64,000 nucleotides of DNA, taken from assembly GCA_022385805.1 (NCBI GenBank), contig MU277739.1:95928-159927 (forward strand). Direction: 5' to 3'. The position numbers were made by a program, and so were the translations under genes. This stretch comes from Pilatotrama ljubarskyi (taxonomy: Eukaryota; Basidiomycota; Agaricomycetes; Polyporales; Polyporaceae). Numbering within the stretch: the first letter of the stretch is position 1; every line of letters begins with the position of its first letter. Below are positions 11,515 through 22,796 of this stretch, one piece after another. The notes under the pieces are model-generated. The model did no database searches. It worked only from the letters and a program-made list of their open reading frames with translations, and was not told the origin of the DNA.

Positions 11515-13805
11515 CATGGCTGCGTCCAAGTTGCGCGGACGAGTTCGTGGGCAGCCGGGAATCTCGGGACAAACTCGACGGGGAACGGAGAGGGGTGGCT
11601 ACGACAACACACGTGTCATGGCATCAGCTCCGTTCTCCCGACGAGTCATGGTCCATGGCCGTCTAAGAGGTTCTACTACGCACCTGACGAGCCCCGAGTT
11701 GTAGCGGACGTTCCTGACAGCTTCCGCTGCGCCTGGGCCTTCAGGAATGGCGATGGTGAAGACGTGGAGCAGAGACGCGACGGTGAGGAACAACGAGGCT
11801 TCTGCGAAGAACCTGCCCGGGCAGACTCTAGGATACCCGGTGAGCAACCATGGTGAGCACGGACGGTTGGGAGCGATCACTCGCTATAACGAGTCAGGAC
11901 GCACCTCCTCCCGAAGCCGAAAGCGATCTGCGCGGGGTCAGGTTCCCCTCCGGGCTTTTCAGAGGTGGGCGCATAGCGGTCCGGGTCGAAATCGTCCGGG
12001 TTGGCGTACACGGCTTCGTCGTGCAACATCGCGCTGGACGTTCGGGATGACAATCGAGATCGGTATTCGACTCGGAGACGAAATATCGGCAGAGTGATCA
12101 CGCACTAGATGTTCGCGAGCACGGTCGTGCCCTTCGGGATCTGATAGCCGCGGTACTCGTCGCTGTTGAGCGTAGCATGAGGAGCGCCTGACCGTGTAGA
12201 ACGACGTTCAGCATACGACGACGGTGCTGGCGGGCGCAGCGTGCGCTCCGGACGTACCGAGGTTGGACACGGCCTTCCATCGCAAGCTCTCCTTCACCAG
12301 CCTCGAGGTGTATACCAACCGTGCACGATCCTCGAAACCTGGGAGTCGTTCCCGACCCACGACCTCGTCGAGCTCTCGCTGCGCCCGCTCCTGCACGTGC
12401 GGATGAAGCATCATGGCCAAGAGGAAGTTCCGCATGGCGACGTTGGTCTGGAATCCGGTCAGTCATGCAGCGCGGACCCCTCACGATGAGAGTCATAGCA
12501 AGACCGCTGACGTACAGTGTCGGCTCCGGCTGCCAGACAGGGAAGTGCTGTGAACACGACGAACGACGATGTAGGGTGCGGTGCATACCGCTATACACAA
12601 CGCCACAACAGTCCATAATGAACGTATCCGGGTCCACTCCTTCTGTTTGCAGGGAGGAGTCCTGGGCTTGGGACAGGAGGCGTGTCACCATACATGGTAT
12701 ACCTCCCCCTGAAGCCTGAATCCCTCGAAACATCAGACAATGGCGTCACGACCATCCTCGAGTCCTCACCGTGAGCTCCTTGACCGCGCGGAAAGGGCCT
12801 GCGCGCATCTTCATAGAGAGCTGGTGGACGATCGACGCTCTGCGCTTGAAAGATGCTCCAGGGAACCACGACGGGAGGTACTTCACTGCGATACGGGGGC
12901 TGTGTCATCACAGAGCCTCCGAGAACGAACCGGGTTGACACGCACGGATTGGCAAGACATCTACCAACGCCATCCCAGGCCGTTTTTCGGCATGTTCACG
13001 GACCGACTCGGCGACTGCAACGAACTCATCCTGGGCTGAGCTCACCTGATGGCCGTACACTGCCATCATGATGATGGCGCCCGTCATACTGCAGACGAAC
13101 CAGCTGAGTAGGATGCCCTCGCTCCTGGAGGAGGGAAGGAGGAGTATGCGTACTGCCTCAAATTATCGATCAGGGCATCCGGCTGCACCTGAGGAGTGGC
13201 AAGAAGTCGGTTCAAGAGCGACCCCACTTCGTTAACCATGATTTGGTGATGCAGCCGAGGGACCATGGAAGGCTGGAACTCCTGCTGGATCGTGCGCCGC
13301 ATCGCTGTAAAGCGCTTACCGTACGGTGTGAGGAGCAAATGCCAGTCCCAGTGCATACTGCCGGAATCAGCGCTTAGTGGCCGAGGTGCGTGGCATGTGC
13401 GAAGGTGAACAAATCCTCACAGCTCCTTGGCGAGTACGAGCCGCGGGCGGTCGGAATAGAGAGAACCCTTCTTGTCCAGTAGTTCGTGAGCGGCCTCGAA
13501 CGAGTTGATCACCAAAAGTGGCGTGCCGAGGACGGTGAAGTACAGCACGTCGCTGGCTAAAGTCGAATGTCACTGTGAGAGGGAAGCGATCGTCGCAACC
13601 GCGCGAACTCACCGTATTTGCGAGCCAGCTCAACATAAGCTTTCCATTCATAACCGCCCGAAGGAAGATCAGTCAAATTGCCGATGAAAGGCTTCGGTTC
13701 GGGACCAGGTGGATAGCGAGAACCAGGAGATCTGCTGAGCAATCGCCACCACCATAAGGCACCCAGTAATGCAGCCACGAGCCACGCTTGAAGGGAGGCG
13801 AGCAT
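11515..13805 (-). CDS. Cytochrome P450, CYP64/O-methylsterigmatocystin oxidoreductase-like (copy 2)
   Basis: Paralogue of the P450 at 8306-10725 in opposite orientation. From 13805 downward: anchor 'LQAWLVAALLGALWWW', hinge 'SRYPPGPEPKPFIGN', 'SDVLYFTVLGTPLLVINS', 'HWDWHLLLTPYGKRF', 'MTGAIIMMAVYGHQV', 'VKYLPSWFPGASF', a 14-nt exon for 'AGADT' (12516-12529), 'KESLRW' (ExxR), 'YQIPKGTTVLANI', 'DDFDPDRYAP', then 'FGFGRR' / 'VCPGRFFAE' split by an intron at the same place as in copy 1. The tail 'VEFVPRFPAAHELVRATW' ends at a TGA at 11515-11517. Exon order, intron positions and micro-exon are shared with copy 1, so the two arose by duplication. The I-helix side exon has a short extra 'SSLQTE' segment. 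No frame breaks seen. Confidence 0.88.
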
Positions 13806-14565
13806 GGGTCAAAGTGCAGCGCAGACGTTGGCTGCCTCGCGGGTTCAGCCAGCAGAGCGTGAATGGAGGACTTGAGATTCACTGGAGATGGCGTCGTAAG
13901 AGCAGTTTTTATATGTAGGAAGTGCGCCTGGTGGGCACAGGTCTAGTTTTTCATGGATCAGGCGTCGAAGAAGCACGGATATATCGCAGCTTGCTGCTTG
14001 AGAAACTCCGGTGCCGTCGGAAGAAGAGGCTACCATCGAGAGCTGGACGAGACTGAAGAGGACTTCTTGGCTATCGACAGGCGGCATCATGGACAAGTTG
14101 CGCGCGGCTGCGCTGGAGCACCGGACAAACGTAGTACGCTGACCGGGACCATTGACATGTAAGATGACAGTTGTGTACGGCTCTGAAATGCAAGTGGTTC
14201 TGCGCCACGTCTAGTTTCCCACACGGTAGCTGACCTAGTGATCGATTCTGTACGCCCGCGTCTATGGCACGCGCGCTCGGGGGGCCGGCATATTGTTCAG
14301 GGAAAGATGAATACCACAAGTTACGAACTGTTCGCAGTGCAGCGTGTGACTCCAGTAAGTACTTCATGTATTCACGCCCATCGAGAGACTGCGTAGATGC
14401 GTATAGCCGTAGCAGCTAGACGATGCTAGATGCATCCATCCTATAACCAACATTGCATAGGGTAAGTGAGCATCAACGTCGTCCATTCCGATAAAATGGT
14501 CGTACATCCAAACCTTTCAGCCAGCCGGAAAATGGCCAAAGGCATCAAATCTCCTGTGGAGCATG
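13806..14565. other. Intergenic, no gene seen
   Basis: Lies between the P450 copy 2 start and the GH92 copy 1 stop, so it should hold the P450 promoter. Short open frames show no family features. Confidence 0.5.
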
Positions 14566-17500
14566 TCAGAGCTCAACATGTTCGTACCTCTTAGCCTCTT
14601 CGCCGCGGGTGCCATTCACCTTCCGGCAGGATATCAGCGCAGGGCGCATCGTGGGACGACATCATTAGGTTCCACCCGTACTCACCAGAGTGCTGGACGA
14701 CCACGCCTGAGGCTCCGCGCTCATATCAAAGTGGATGTGGCCTCCGGAGGCAATGTCCGCGTGCGTGAGGATCGGGGTATCGAGCGACCGCCCCTTCACG
14801 GTGACGCTCTTGATGTACGGCCTGCTCGGCGCACCTGAGGAGGTGATGACCAAAGGTTTGGAGGCGTTCGGCAGGTCAATGGTAACCTTGTCGAAGAATG
14901 GGCTGCCATTCGTCCGCCCGCGATGAGAATCAAGAAAGATCGCAGGAAAGAAATTGAGAGAAGGCTTACGTTCCGATGACATATTCGGTGGACACAGGGT
15001 CGACAGGGTAGAACCCAAGTGCGCTGAAGATGTACCAGGCGCTCATCTGACCGCAGTCCTCGTTCTATGACGAGCCGCGTCAGAACAGAAGTCGCGCGCG
15101 CGGTATCCGTGCAGGGACGTACACCCGAGAGGCCGTTGACGGAGGTGTTATAGTTGGCCTTCGCAATCTCACGGATCCGCTCCTGAGACTTGGACGCTGC
15201 ACCGGCCAGGGAATAGAAGTATGGGATGTGATGCGAGGGCTGATGTGTAGAGTCAGTCCCTTATTCTACATACTCAACGTCACGAAGCTCACCTCGTTCG
15301 TGTGATCGTTGTGCCCTGGGGAATGCATCGTCATCATCTGACACGTAGGAAGCGTGTCGATGTCAACTCACCTCCATCGAAATGCTCGTCCAAGAACTCC
15401 ACGAACGACATGTTCCCGCCCCTGCGCTCGATCAATGCCGGCACATCGTGCACGACATCAAACGTGTACGCCCACATATCGCCCTCCGTCCAGCCCGCAT
15501 CCTGGCCCGCCCAGGACCCGTTCGCGTTCCGCGCCTCCATAAACCGCGTCGCGTTGTTGAAGATTGTGAAGGGCGCGGAGAAGGCGCGTGCGCGGAAGTG
15601 CGATGCGTCAGCGTCTTTGCCGAGCGCAGCGGCGAGAACGGAGACGGCGTAGTCGTCATCTGGGAGACGAATATGAGCGCTCAGTAGGGCAAGGCGGGGG
15701 GACGGGCAGATAGACGGACGCACATGCATAGTCGAGCGTTCGGGAGGCGGCTTCGGAGTGGATGTCGGATGCGACCCACCCGTGTGAGGCATACACGGAT
15801 GAGAGGCCCGCTCTCACTTCGTAGCCGACATGCTATCCAGTACGAGAGTTAGTGTGGTGTCGACATATGAGAGCCGATTGAAGCGCACCTGTTCTCTGTC
15901 GAAGTACGAGGTCGTCCAGTCATTCTCCGGAGGTACGGTCGCGTCTTTGTGCACAGCCTCGTAAGCGGTTTCGAGGTCAAAGCCAGTGAACCCCTTCGCA
16001 ACGGCCTCTGCGATGAGCGAGTCCGCATGTGTACCGACCTAATCGAATTCAACATGAACATGCGAATCGCCACTCCGGAGAAGGGAGAGGAGCATACCAT
16101 AATGTTTGTTTCTGACGCGTGTGCGTTCAGCATAGAGAATGCAACGGGAGCCAAGCGGAGCACTAACCGACGATATTCTTCCACATGGGGAGCCAGCCAC
16201 CCTTGCCGACAGTAATCAATGAGCCGCTTGTATGGAGAATGAGGAGGCACATACCTCGAGATAATCCTGGAGCATGCTCTGGACCATCCCATTGATCCGC
16301 TCTGGCGCGAGCAGAATCTGCCATGCCCACTCGGCTCTGAAGGTGTCCTACACAGTGACGAGTGTTACTGTGTCGACACAGTTTACGTAGAGTGCTCGCC
16401 CAACATACCCAGATGGAGTAGCCGGTGTATGATTCGCCCTCATGAACCGTATCGTCGTATCCAGAATAGTAGTGCCCGTCTTCGCTTTGCTCGTATGGGT
16501 ACTGAGCAAGTCAATCTGTCACGGGAGTCACGTCGCATGGAGGGATGACTGGGACGTACTTGGAGGGTATGGAAGACTGCAGTATAGAAGATCTCATTCT
16601 CTTCCTGGGTTGCACCCTCGACCTTGACGCGATCCAGCTTCTCCGCCCATTCGGCACGGGTCTTCTTCGCCGTCTGCTCGAGCGTTGTCCCGTCCGGAAT
16701 CTCGTTCTCCAGGTTCTTCCGCGCCTGCTCCACAGAGATGAACGACACGCCTACCCTTACATCCACCTTCTTCGTCCCGCTGGCGAACTTCGCAAAGCCT
16801 GCCAGCAGAGCGCCAGCACCGTCTGTTGCGTTCTCCCTGAGGCTCCCGTTCTGTGCGACACCGAATCCCTCGAATGGCGTGTCGAAGCGGGCACAGAAGT
16901 AGCCCGCGAAACTCGGCGCGGGGTTGGGCCCGATGATGAAATCCTGTCGCTCTGGGTTGTTACCCGTGATCTCGCGCCTGTGTGGGTCAATATGGACGGA
17001 CCCCTGCGGGTAGGTGACGTTTGTCGGGTCGTCGGAACCCATCACAGAGGCGCGAGTCGCTTCGACGAGAATGTACGGCGACGCAGTGTTTTCAAAGGTG
17101 AAGCGGAGATGTCCAGTGCGGGACGCTGCAAGTAAGAGTCGGTGATGGTCACTCCCAATAGACAGAACGGAAGCGAACTCACTGGCTGATTGCTCGGCGT
17201 GGATGGTGCCGCCTTCTATGGCGTCCATAATAACAGAGTAGTAACTCGCAATGGCGATCTCGTTTCGATGGTCGAAGGCCATGCCGCGCTTCTCGAACGC
17301 GCTCTGAATATCGCCCGCACCGGGAGCGACGACCACTTGGGCGCTCTCACCCATCCAAATCGCCGGTTGGTGTGTTCCCTGGAATCCGTGAATGGACGTG
17401 TCGGTATAGTTGTACGGGGTCACTGAGACGTAATTCTGTCGCGTCTGTGCGACCCACCGCGTCATGGCAAAGGGAGGAGCGGTGGAAGGGATCATGCCTC

Positions 17501-17832
17501 CAGAACCATTGGGAGAGTCGCCGCCGTTGCCAATGAACCTAGCGCGTGACTATGTCAGCATCATGCATAAGTGCGGCCCACACAGGTATCTGCGCGTTCA
17601 TGTATCGAACGTCACGAACCGCGAACTGCAAACAGGGTGAAGGGACACTGGCAGATGACAGAGCGCCAATATCCAGAGCTATCATTGCCAGTGCACGCAG
17701 AAGATAAACTCACGGGTCCACATAGTCCACAGCCTTGCTTTGTGGCTGGGAGAAGGCCGCCGGCGTGTCGCGCCTGTGAAGACGCGCGGTGGACGCGACT
17801 GCCAGCAGCGCAAGAGCAACGAGACGGCTCAT
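14566..17832 (-). CDS. Secreted GH92 alpha-mannosidase (copy 1, apparently intact)
   Basis: Glycoside hydrolase family 92, calcium-dependent exo-alpha-mannosidases that trim mannose from N-glycans and fungal mannoproteins. Signal peptide 'SRLVALALLAVASTA' at the start (ATG 17830-17832), then 'LHRRDTPAAF', with LHRR a possible processing site. Family hallmarks follow: 'DPFIGNGG' across intron 1, 'MIPSTAPPFAM', 'GFQGTHQPAIWMG', 'CARFDTPFEGFG', 'YDDTVHEGESYTGYSIW', 'GGWLPMWKNIV', 'ETNIM' + 'VGTHADS', 'DWTTSYFDREQ', 'RTLDYAYDDYAVSVLA', 'WAGQDAGWTEGDMWAY', 'GHNDHTNE' + 'PSHHIPYFYSLAG' (contains the catalytic acid Glu region) and 'NEDCGQMSAWYIFSALGFYP'. The last exon is 'VNGTRGEEAKRYEHVEL', stop at 14566. 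All splice phases I checked agree. A 48-nt hairpin sits in intron 1. Confidence 0.9.
17646..17693. repeat. 48-nt hairpin repeat in intron 1 of GH92 copy 1
   Basis: CACTGGCA at 17646-17653 and TGCCAGTG at 17686-17693. The complementarity extends inward: arms CACTGGCAGATGACAG and CACTGGCAATGATAG (the second read on the opposite strand) match except for an indel and one base. Its ends and size match the hairpin at 3961-4006. Confidence 0.6.
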
Positions 17833-18659
17833 CGTCGACGGTACACACAAACTTTCAATATACCTGATAGAGTGTGAGAGGGGGAGTAGATGATAGGCTT
17901 GCTTCAAGCTCTGCCGCCTTGCTTTTATGCGGGAGTCGAGTGACGGCAGAGGACAAGCTCGACTTCCGCCAGCTCGTACTAGACGCCCAAGACATTGACC
18001 GCTCTCTGCCACGTGCTATTGCATGATTGAGAATCGAGATTGAACTGCGCTTGGCCCCACAAAGTCCCACACCTTTGGCTGCAACCGTATAGTGGACCAT
18101 CCATGAGTCTCGGATCCCACTCTCATCCGGTCAACTGTACCCTGAGATATGCTGGAACAAGGGCTTATAGCTGAGGTACTGCTGTCCGCCCGCCGTACGT
18201 CATGTACGGCTCGGAGAAGCACATCCTTCGCCGCGTGCGTGGGGTCACCGGTCAGCTGCCACCATCGGAACTCGCCGGCTGCGTCATCTACGAGTCCGCT
18301 CGGTCTCCCATTCGCCGACAACTCTCTGGAAATATGGAACAGATAAGTTCAGATTAAGCCGGCTCGTAATCGGGGACTTCTCAATTCGCGTCTATAGAAA
18401 GTCACTGCAAACATGGGGATCAAGCCATTCTCTCATCGATGGGCCCTCAGTATCCTTGGAGAACGCCCAATATCTCTGCGTGGGCCAACCCTGGGACCCA
18501 CCTCAAGCGCGATCTCCATATGAGTTCACTACCGGCAAAGTCCAGAGTAGTCTGCATGAGCAGGCCCCACAACTGTACGCATCTCTACTTCTAAGGCCGT
18601 CTCGTTTGGGCATCGTTCACTTTCAGGGGCCGGCATCAGCAAACAGGGAATTGTCAACG
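17833..18659. other. Intergenic between the two GH92 copies; promoter of copy 1
   Basis: Holds promoter blocks shared with copy 2 (17971-18072, 18194-18203, 18250-18261, 18351-18362). It also holds a stretch at 18588-18625 that looks like the abandoned last exon of GH92 copy 2. No other gene seen. Confidence 0.6.
17921..18072 (-). promoter_or_regulatory. GH92 copy 1 proximal promoter with blocks shared by copy 2
   Basis: A TATA-like ATAAAAGC (complement, 17921-17928) lies about 90 nt upstream of the start. Farther upstream, written on the plus strand, are AGACGCCCAAGACATTG (17981-17997), TCTGCCACGTGC (18004-18015, with a CACGTG core), ATCGAGATTGAA (about 18034-18045) and CCCACAAAGTCCCACA (18056-18071). 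The same four blocks occur in the same order upstream of GH92 copy 2. Confidence 0.6.
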
Positions 18660-21600
18660 TCAGAGCCAGGCACTCACCAAAGTGCTGGACGCCCACGCTT
18701 GCGGCTCCGCGCTCATCTCGAACTGGACGTGCCCCCCAGAAGCGATATCCACATGCTTGAGGATTGCGGCATCAATCGGCCGGCTATTCACGGTGACGCT
18801 CTTGATGTACGGCTTGCTTGGTGCTCCTGCAGAAGTGACGATGAGAGGCTGTGAGGCGTTCGGGAGGTCGATCGTGATCTTGTCGAAGAATGGGCTGCCG
18901 ATCGTAGCTGCATTGAGCACTAACGGTCTGAAGGAGGGTTGTGAGACTCACGTTCCGATGACATACTCCGTCGACACAGGATCTACAGGGTAGAAGCCCA
19001 GCGCGCTGAAGATATACCACGCGCTCATCTGGCCGCAATCCTCATTCTATAGCAGACCTGTGTCAGAGGAGAGGGGATATACGCATTGAACTCTGCGGTA
19101 CGCACACCCGATAGGCCATTGACGGAGTTGTTGTAATTGACCTTGGCGATCTCGCGGATTCGCTGTTGGGATTTGGACGCCGCATCCGCCAGGGAGTAAA
19201 GATACGGGATATGATGTGAAGGCTTTTCAGGACTGTGAGTACATATTCTCGTATGTCGCAGAACGTAACACGTACCTCGTTCGTGTGGTCGTTATGGCCT
19301 GAGAAGACGGAGGGTCAGCATCGCGCGACATAGAACCGCCACTACCACATCGCGGCCAACGCACCTTCGTCAAAGTGCTCGTCCAGAAACGCCACGAAAG
19401 ACCGATTGCCACCCCGCCGCTCGATCAACGCAGGCACGTCATGCACGATGTCGAATGTGTATGCCCACATGTCTCCCTCGGTCCATCCTGCGGTCTGGCC
19501 CGCCCAAGAGCCGTCCGCGTTTCGAGCCTCCATGAAGCCCGTGGCGTTGTTGAAGATCGTGAACGGCGCGGAGAGGCGCGTGCGCGGAAGTATGCCGCGT
19601 CTGCTTCCTTGCCAAGCGCAGCGGCGAGGACAGAGACGGCGTAGTCGTCGTCTGCCAGTGGAATGAGTTAGCATTTGGGCAGGGAAGGGCAGGGAGATAG
19701 GGAGGAGGATCGACCTACATGCGTAATCAAGAGTGCGAGAGCCTGCTTCGGAATGGATGTTGGACGCGACCCACCCGCGCGTAGCATACACGGACGAGAG
19801 GCCCGCTCTGACTTCGTATCCGACATGCTATAGAAGATACGACTCAGCATGACGGAGATGACACGTGGTATCTCAGCAGAACGGACTTGCTGTCGGTCGG
19901 AGTAACTATGATGTGAAGGCAACGAGTGACATTTCAGCAGCTCTAGGCGCCCAACGGCACTCAGGCTCACGTTATGGTCCAGTCGTCCTCGGGAGGCACA
20001 GTCGCGTCTTTGTGCACGGCGTCGTAAGCAGTCTCGATGTCAAAGCCCGCAAAGCCCTTCGCGACGGCTTCTGCGAGGAGCGAGTCCGCATGTGTACCGA
20101 CCTGAATGGGCATGGCCGCATCAGCTCTACATCGATGCTCCTGAGAAAAGAAGCTCGGTTCTACCATGATGTTTGTTTCTGAGATTGTAAGGCGCATGTT
20201 CAACATTTGGAGCAGGATGGAAGCAATTGAATCACTTACCGACGATATTCTTCCACATAGGCAGCCACCCGCCCTACAGGATGACTTCTGAGCAAGGCGC
20301 GGGGTCTCAAGGAGCGATGGAGGCACTTCGACATAGTCCTGGAGCATGCTTTGCACCATCCCGTTTATGCGCTCTGGCGCGAACAAGATCAGCCATGCCC
20401 ACTCCGCCCTGAATGTGTCCTAGTTAGGGTGAGATTAACGGACTACCATTTGGATGCGACAATGAATTGGACATACCCAGATGGAGTAAACGGTATACGA
20501 TTCACCCTCATGAACGGCATCATCGTATCCGGAATAGTAGTGCCCGTCTTCGCTTTGCTCGTACGGGTACTAGAGAAGTCAGTCCAGAGCGACCGATACG
20601 AAGAAGTACGACAAGAACGTACTTGTAGGGAATGGAATACCGCCGTGTAGAAAACCTCGTTGTCTTCCTGGGTAGCACCTTCCACCTTGATGCGATCTAG
20701 CTTCTCCGCCCACTCAGCACGCGTCTTCTTCGCCGTTTGCTCGAGCGTCGTCCCGTCCGGAATCTCCTTTTCCAGATTCTTCCTCGCCTGCTCGACCGAG
20801 ACGAATGATACGCCAACTCGCACATCCACCCTCTTGGTCCCCGGGGCGAATATCGCGAAGCCCGAAAGCATCGCGCCCTCTCCTTTCGTCGCATTCCCCC
20901 AGGTGCTCCCATTCTGGGCGACACCAAAGCTGTGAAACGGCATATCAAAGCGCGCACAGAAGTAGCCTGCGAAGCTTGGTGCGGGATTGGGCCCGATAAT
21001 GAAGTCCTGTCGCTCAGGGTTCTGGCCCGTGATCTCGCGCCGGGAAGGGTCGATCCAGATGGAGCCGTGTGGGTAGGTGACGTTCGTCGGGTCAGCGGAG
21101 CCCATGACAGAGGCGCGGGTCGCCTCGACGAGGATATAAGGTGGAGCAGTGTCCTCGAAGGTGAAGCGGAGATGTCCAGTTCGAGACGCTAGACGCACAG
21201 ATCAGCTATCCTGGTAGACGAATACGCAAGGAAGCGCACACACTCGCAGATTGCTCGGCATGTATCTTGCCACCTTCGATGGCGTCCAAAAGGACCGAGT
21301 AATAGTTTGCAGTAGCGATCTCATTCGAATGGTCGAACGACATGCCGCGCTTCTCAAACATGCTCTGCACCTCGCCCGCACCGGGAACGACGATGGCCTG
21401 TGCGCTTTCACCCATCCAAATCGCGGGTTGGTGGGTGCCCTGGAATCCATAGATGGCGGTGTTTTGATAGTTGTACGGAGTGACTGAAACGTAGTTCTGG
21501 CGCGTCTGTGCCACCCAGCGTGTCATGGCGAAGGGAGGGGCGGTGGAGGGGATCATGCCTCCAGTGGAATGGGGCGGGTTCGAGCCATCGTTTCCGATGA

Positions 21601-21912
21601 ACCTGAAAACAACCTAGAGGTCAGCTCGCTCAATATCTGTCACGGGAGAGCGTGCGATTCCGAATCATTGAAGCCCGCCGTAGCCCTCATGCGCAGCGGA
21701 AATATGAATGACGAGTGAAATCGACAAAAAGGCCAGATCGGACAGCTTGTGTCCATGGAGCGCTTGAGATGAACTACCCACGGATCAACGTAATCTACAG
21801 CCGTGCTGGGTGGCTGAGAGAAGGCCGCCGGTGCGTCACGCCTGTGTAGGCGTGCTGTGCCGGTGATCCCAAGTGCGAGCAGCGTAAGAGTGCTAAGGAG
21901 ACGGATCGTCAT
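18660..21912 (-). pseudogene. GH92 alpha-mannosidase copy 2, broken tandem duplicate
   Basis: Tandem duplicate of the neighbouring GH92 gene with the same exon order. Signal peptide 'TIRLLSTLTLLALGITGTA' then 'LHRRDAPAAF'; 'DP|FIGNDG' across intron 1; 'MIPSTAPPFAM'; 'GFQGTHQPAIWMG'; 'YDDAVHEGESYTVYSIW'; 'GGWLPMWKNIV'; 'ETNIM'; 'GHNDHTNE' + 'PSHHIPYLYS'; and the C-terminal beta domain. Breaks relative to copy 1: the segment 'SYFDREQ' is missing after 'DWT' and the splice there changes phase (19830-19975); one A is missing at about 19573-19575, shifting the frame in 'FRAR..SAPFTIF'; and the last intron has lost its acceptor AG, so reading continues to 'STLVSAWL' and stops at 18660. The single-base loss could be a sequencing error, but three independent changes argue for decay. 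Confidence 0.75.
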
Positions 21913-21994
21913 TCGGGGAACGTTGAGGGTGCACTAGCGATGTGTGAGAGCAGAGAGAAGACGAGCAAGCGACGAGTGGGTTCTCTGTCATTTT

Positions 21995-22177
21995 CCTTTA
22001 TACCCAGTCGAGTCCAGGTGCTGAGAGGACACGAGGAAAGCTGAAGCTTCTGAACCGCGACTTCGTTCAGCTCGTAGACGCCCAAGACATTGGCACGGCT
22101 TCTGCCACGTGCGTTGCGCTTGTGATCGAGATTGAATCGCTCTCCACCGCGGTGCTTGGGTCCCACAAAGTCCCACA
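21995..22177 (-). promoter_or_regulatory. GH92 copy 2 promoter with conserved blocks and TATA box
   Basis: TATAAAGG on the minus strand (plus 21995-22002) sits about 83 nt upstream of the start. On the plus strand, upstream, are AGACGCCCAAGACATTG (22076-22092), TCTGCCACGTGC (22101-22112), ATCGAGATTGAA (22125-22136) and CCCACAAAGTCCCACA (22162-22177). These match copy 1 in order; some spacings differ. Confidence 0.6.
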
Positions 22178-22748
22178 ACTCTCCCGATGTCTCACCACCT
22201 GAACAGGTCACTTCTTCTGTGCTTTCGCTTTGAGCGCACACAAGAGCAACATTCGGAACCTGATAATGCTGCTGCAAGCTAAGATTAAGCCGGTGAGTCC
22301 TCGTACGTCATCTGCGAGACGAACGTGCTCCGCGACCGTGGTCAGCTGCCATCAAGCTCGGCTAGGGCATTCACCTCACTGGCAAACGACCATGCCATCG
22401 CCTCGTCCTCACCCCATATCAATGCTAGATGATCCCGATGTTGCCCTCTCAGTCCATGGCTCTCCGTGTCTATGGATTTCGATAAGACACTGAGGGGTCT
22501 CTCATCTCATATGTCACTCAGTAGCCAACTTCAGCCTCGTAAATCTGTCTCCGGGCGAACCTCGGCGCCATCTGCACCCCTGCCCTCGATACGCACCTCT
22601 TCTTCTTCCCCGCGACGTGTCGGGGAGCGTTGGCGGGCCGCATCAGCACTGCCAGAGGCCCGACCGGAGCCCTTCACGATTCTCCGCCCATCGTCAACTG
22701 ACCGAGAGGACGCGCTGCCACCTCACATACCTCCCCGACGTCCCGTGC

Positions 22749-22755
22749 TATAAGG
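22749..22755 (+). promoter_or_regulatory. TATA-like element of the GH3 gene
   Basis: TATAAGG about 42 nt upstream of the GH3 start codon. The short distance suggests either a very short leader or that the true start of transcription lies very near the ATG. Confidence 0.4.
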
Positions 22756-22796
22756 TCGACATGTCCTGAGCAGCAGCGACAGAGACCTCGCCCACT

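Larger units (their letters stand above)
21913..22796. other. Divergent promoter region between GH92 copy 2 and GH3
   Basis: Carries the GH92-type promoter blocks on the left and a TATA-like element near the GH3 start on the right. No gene inside. Confidence 0.6.
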
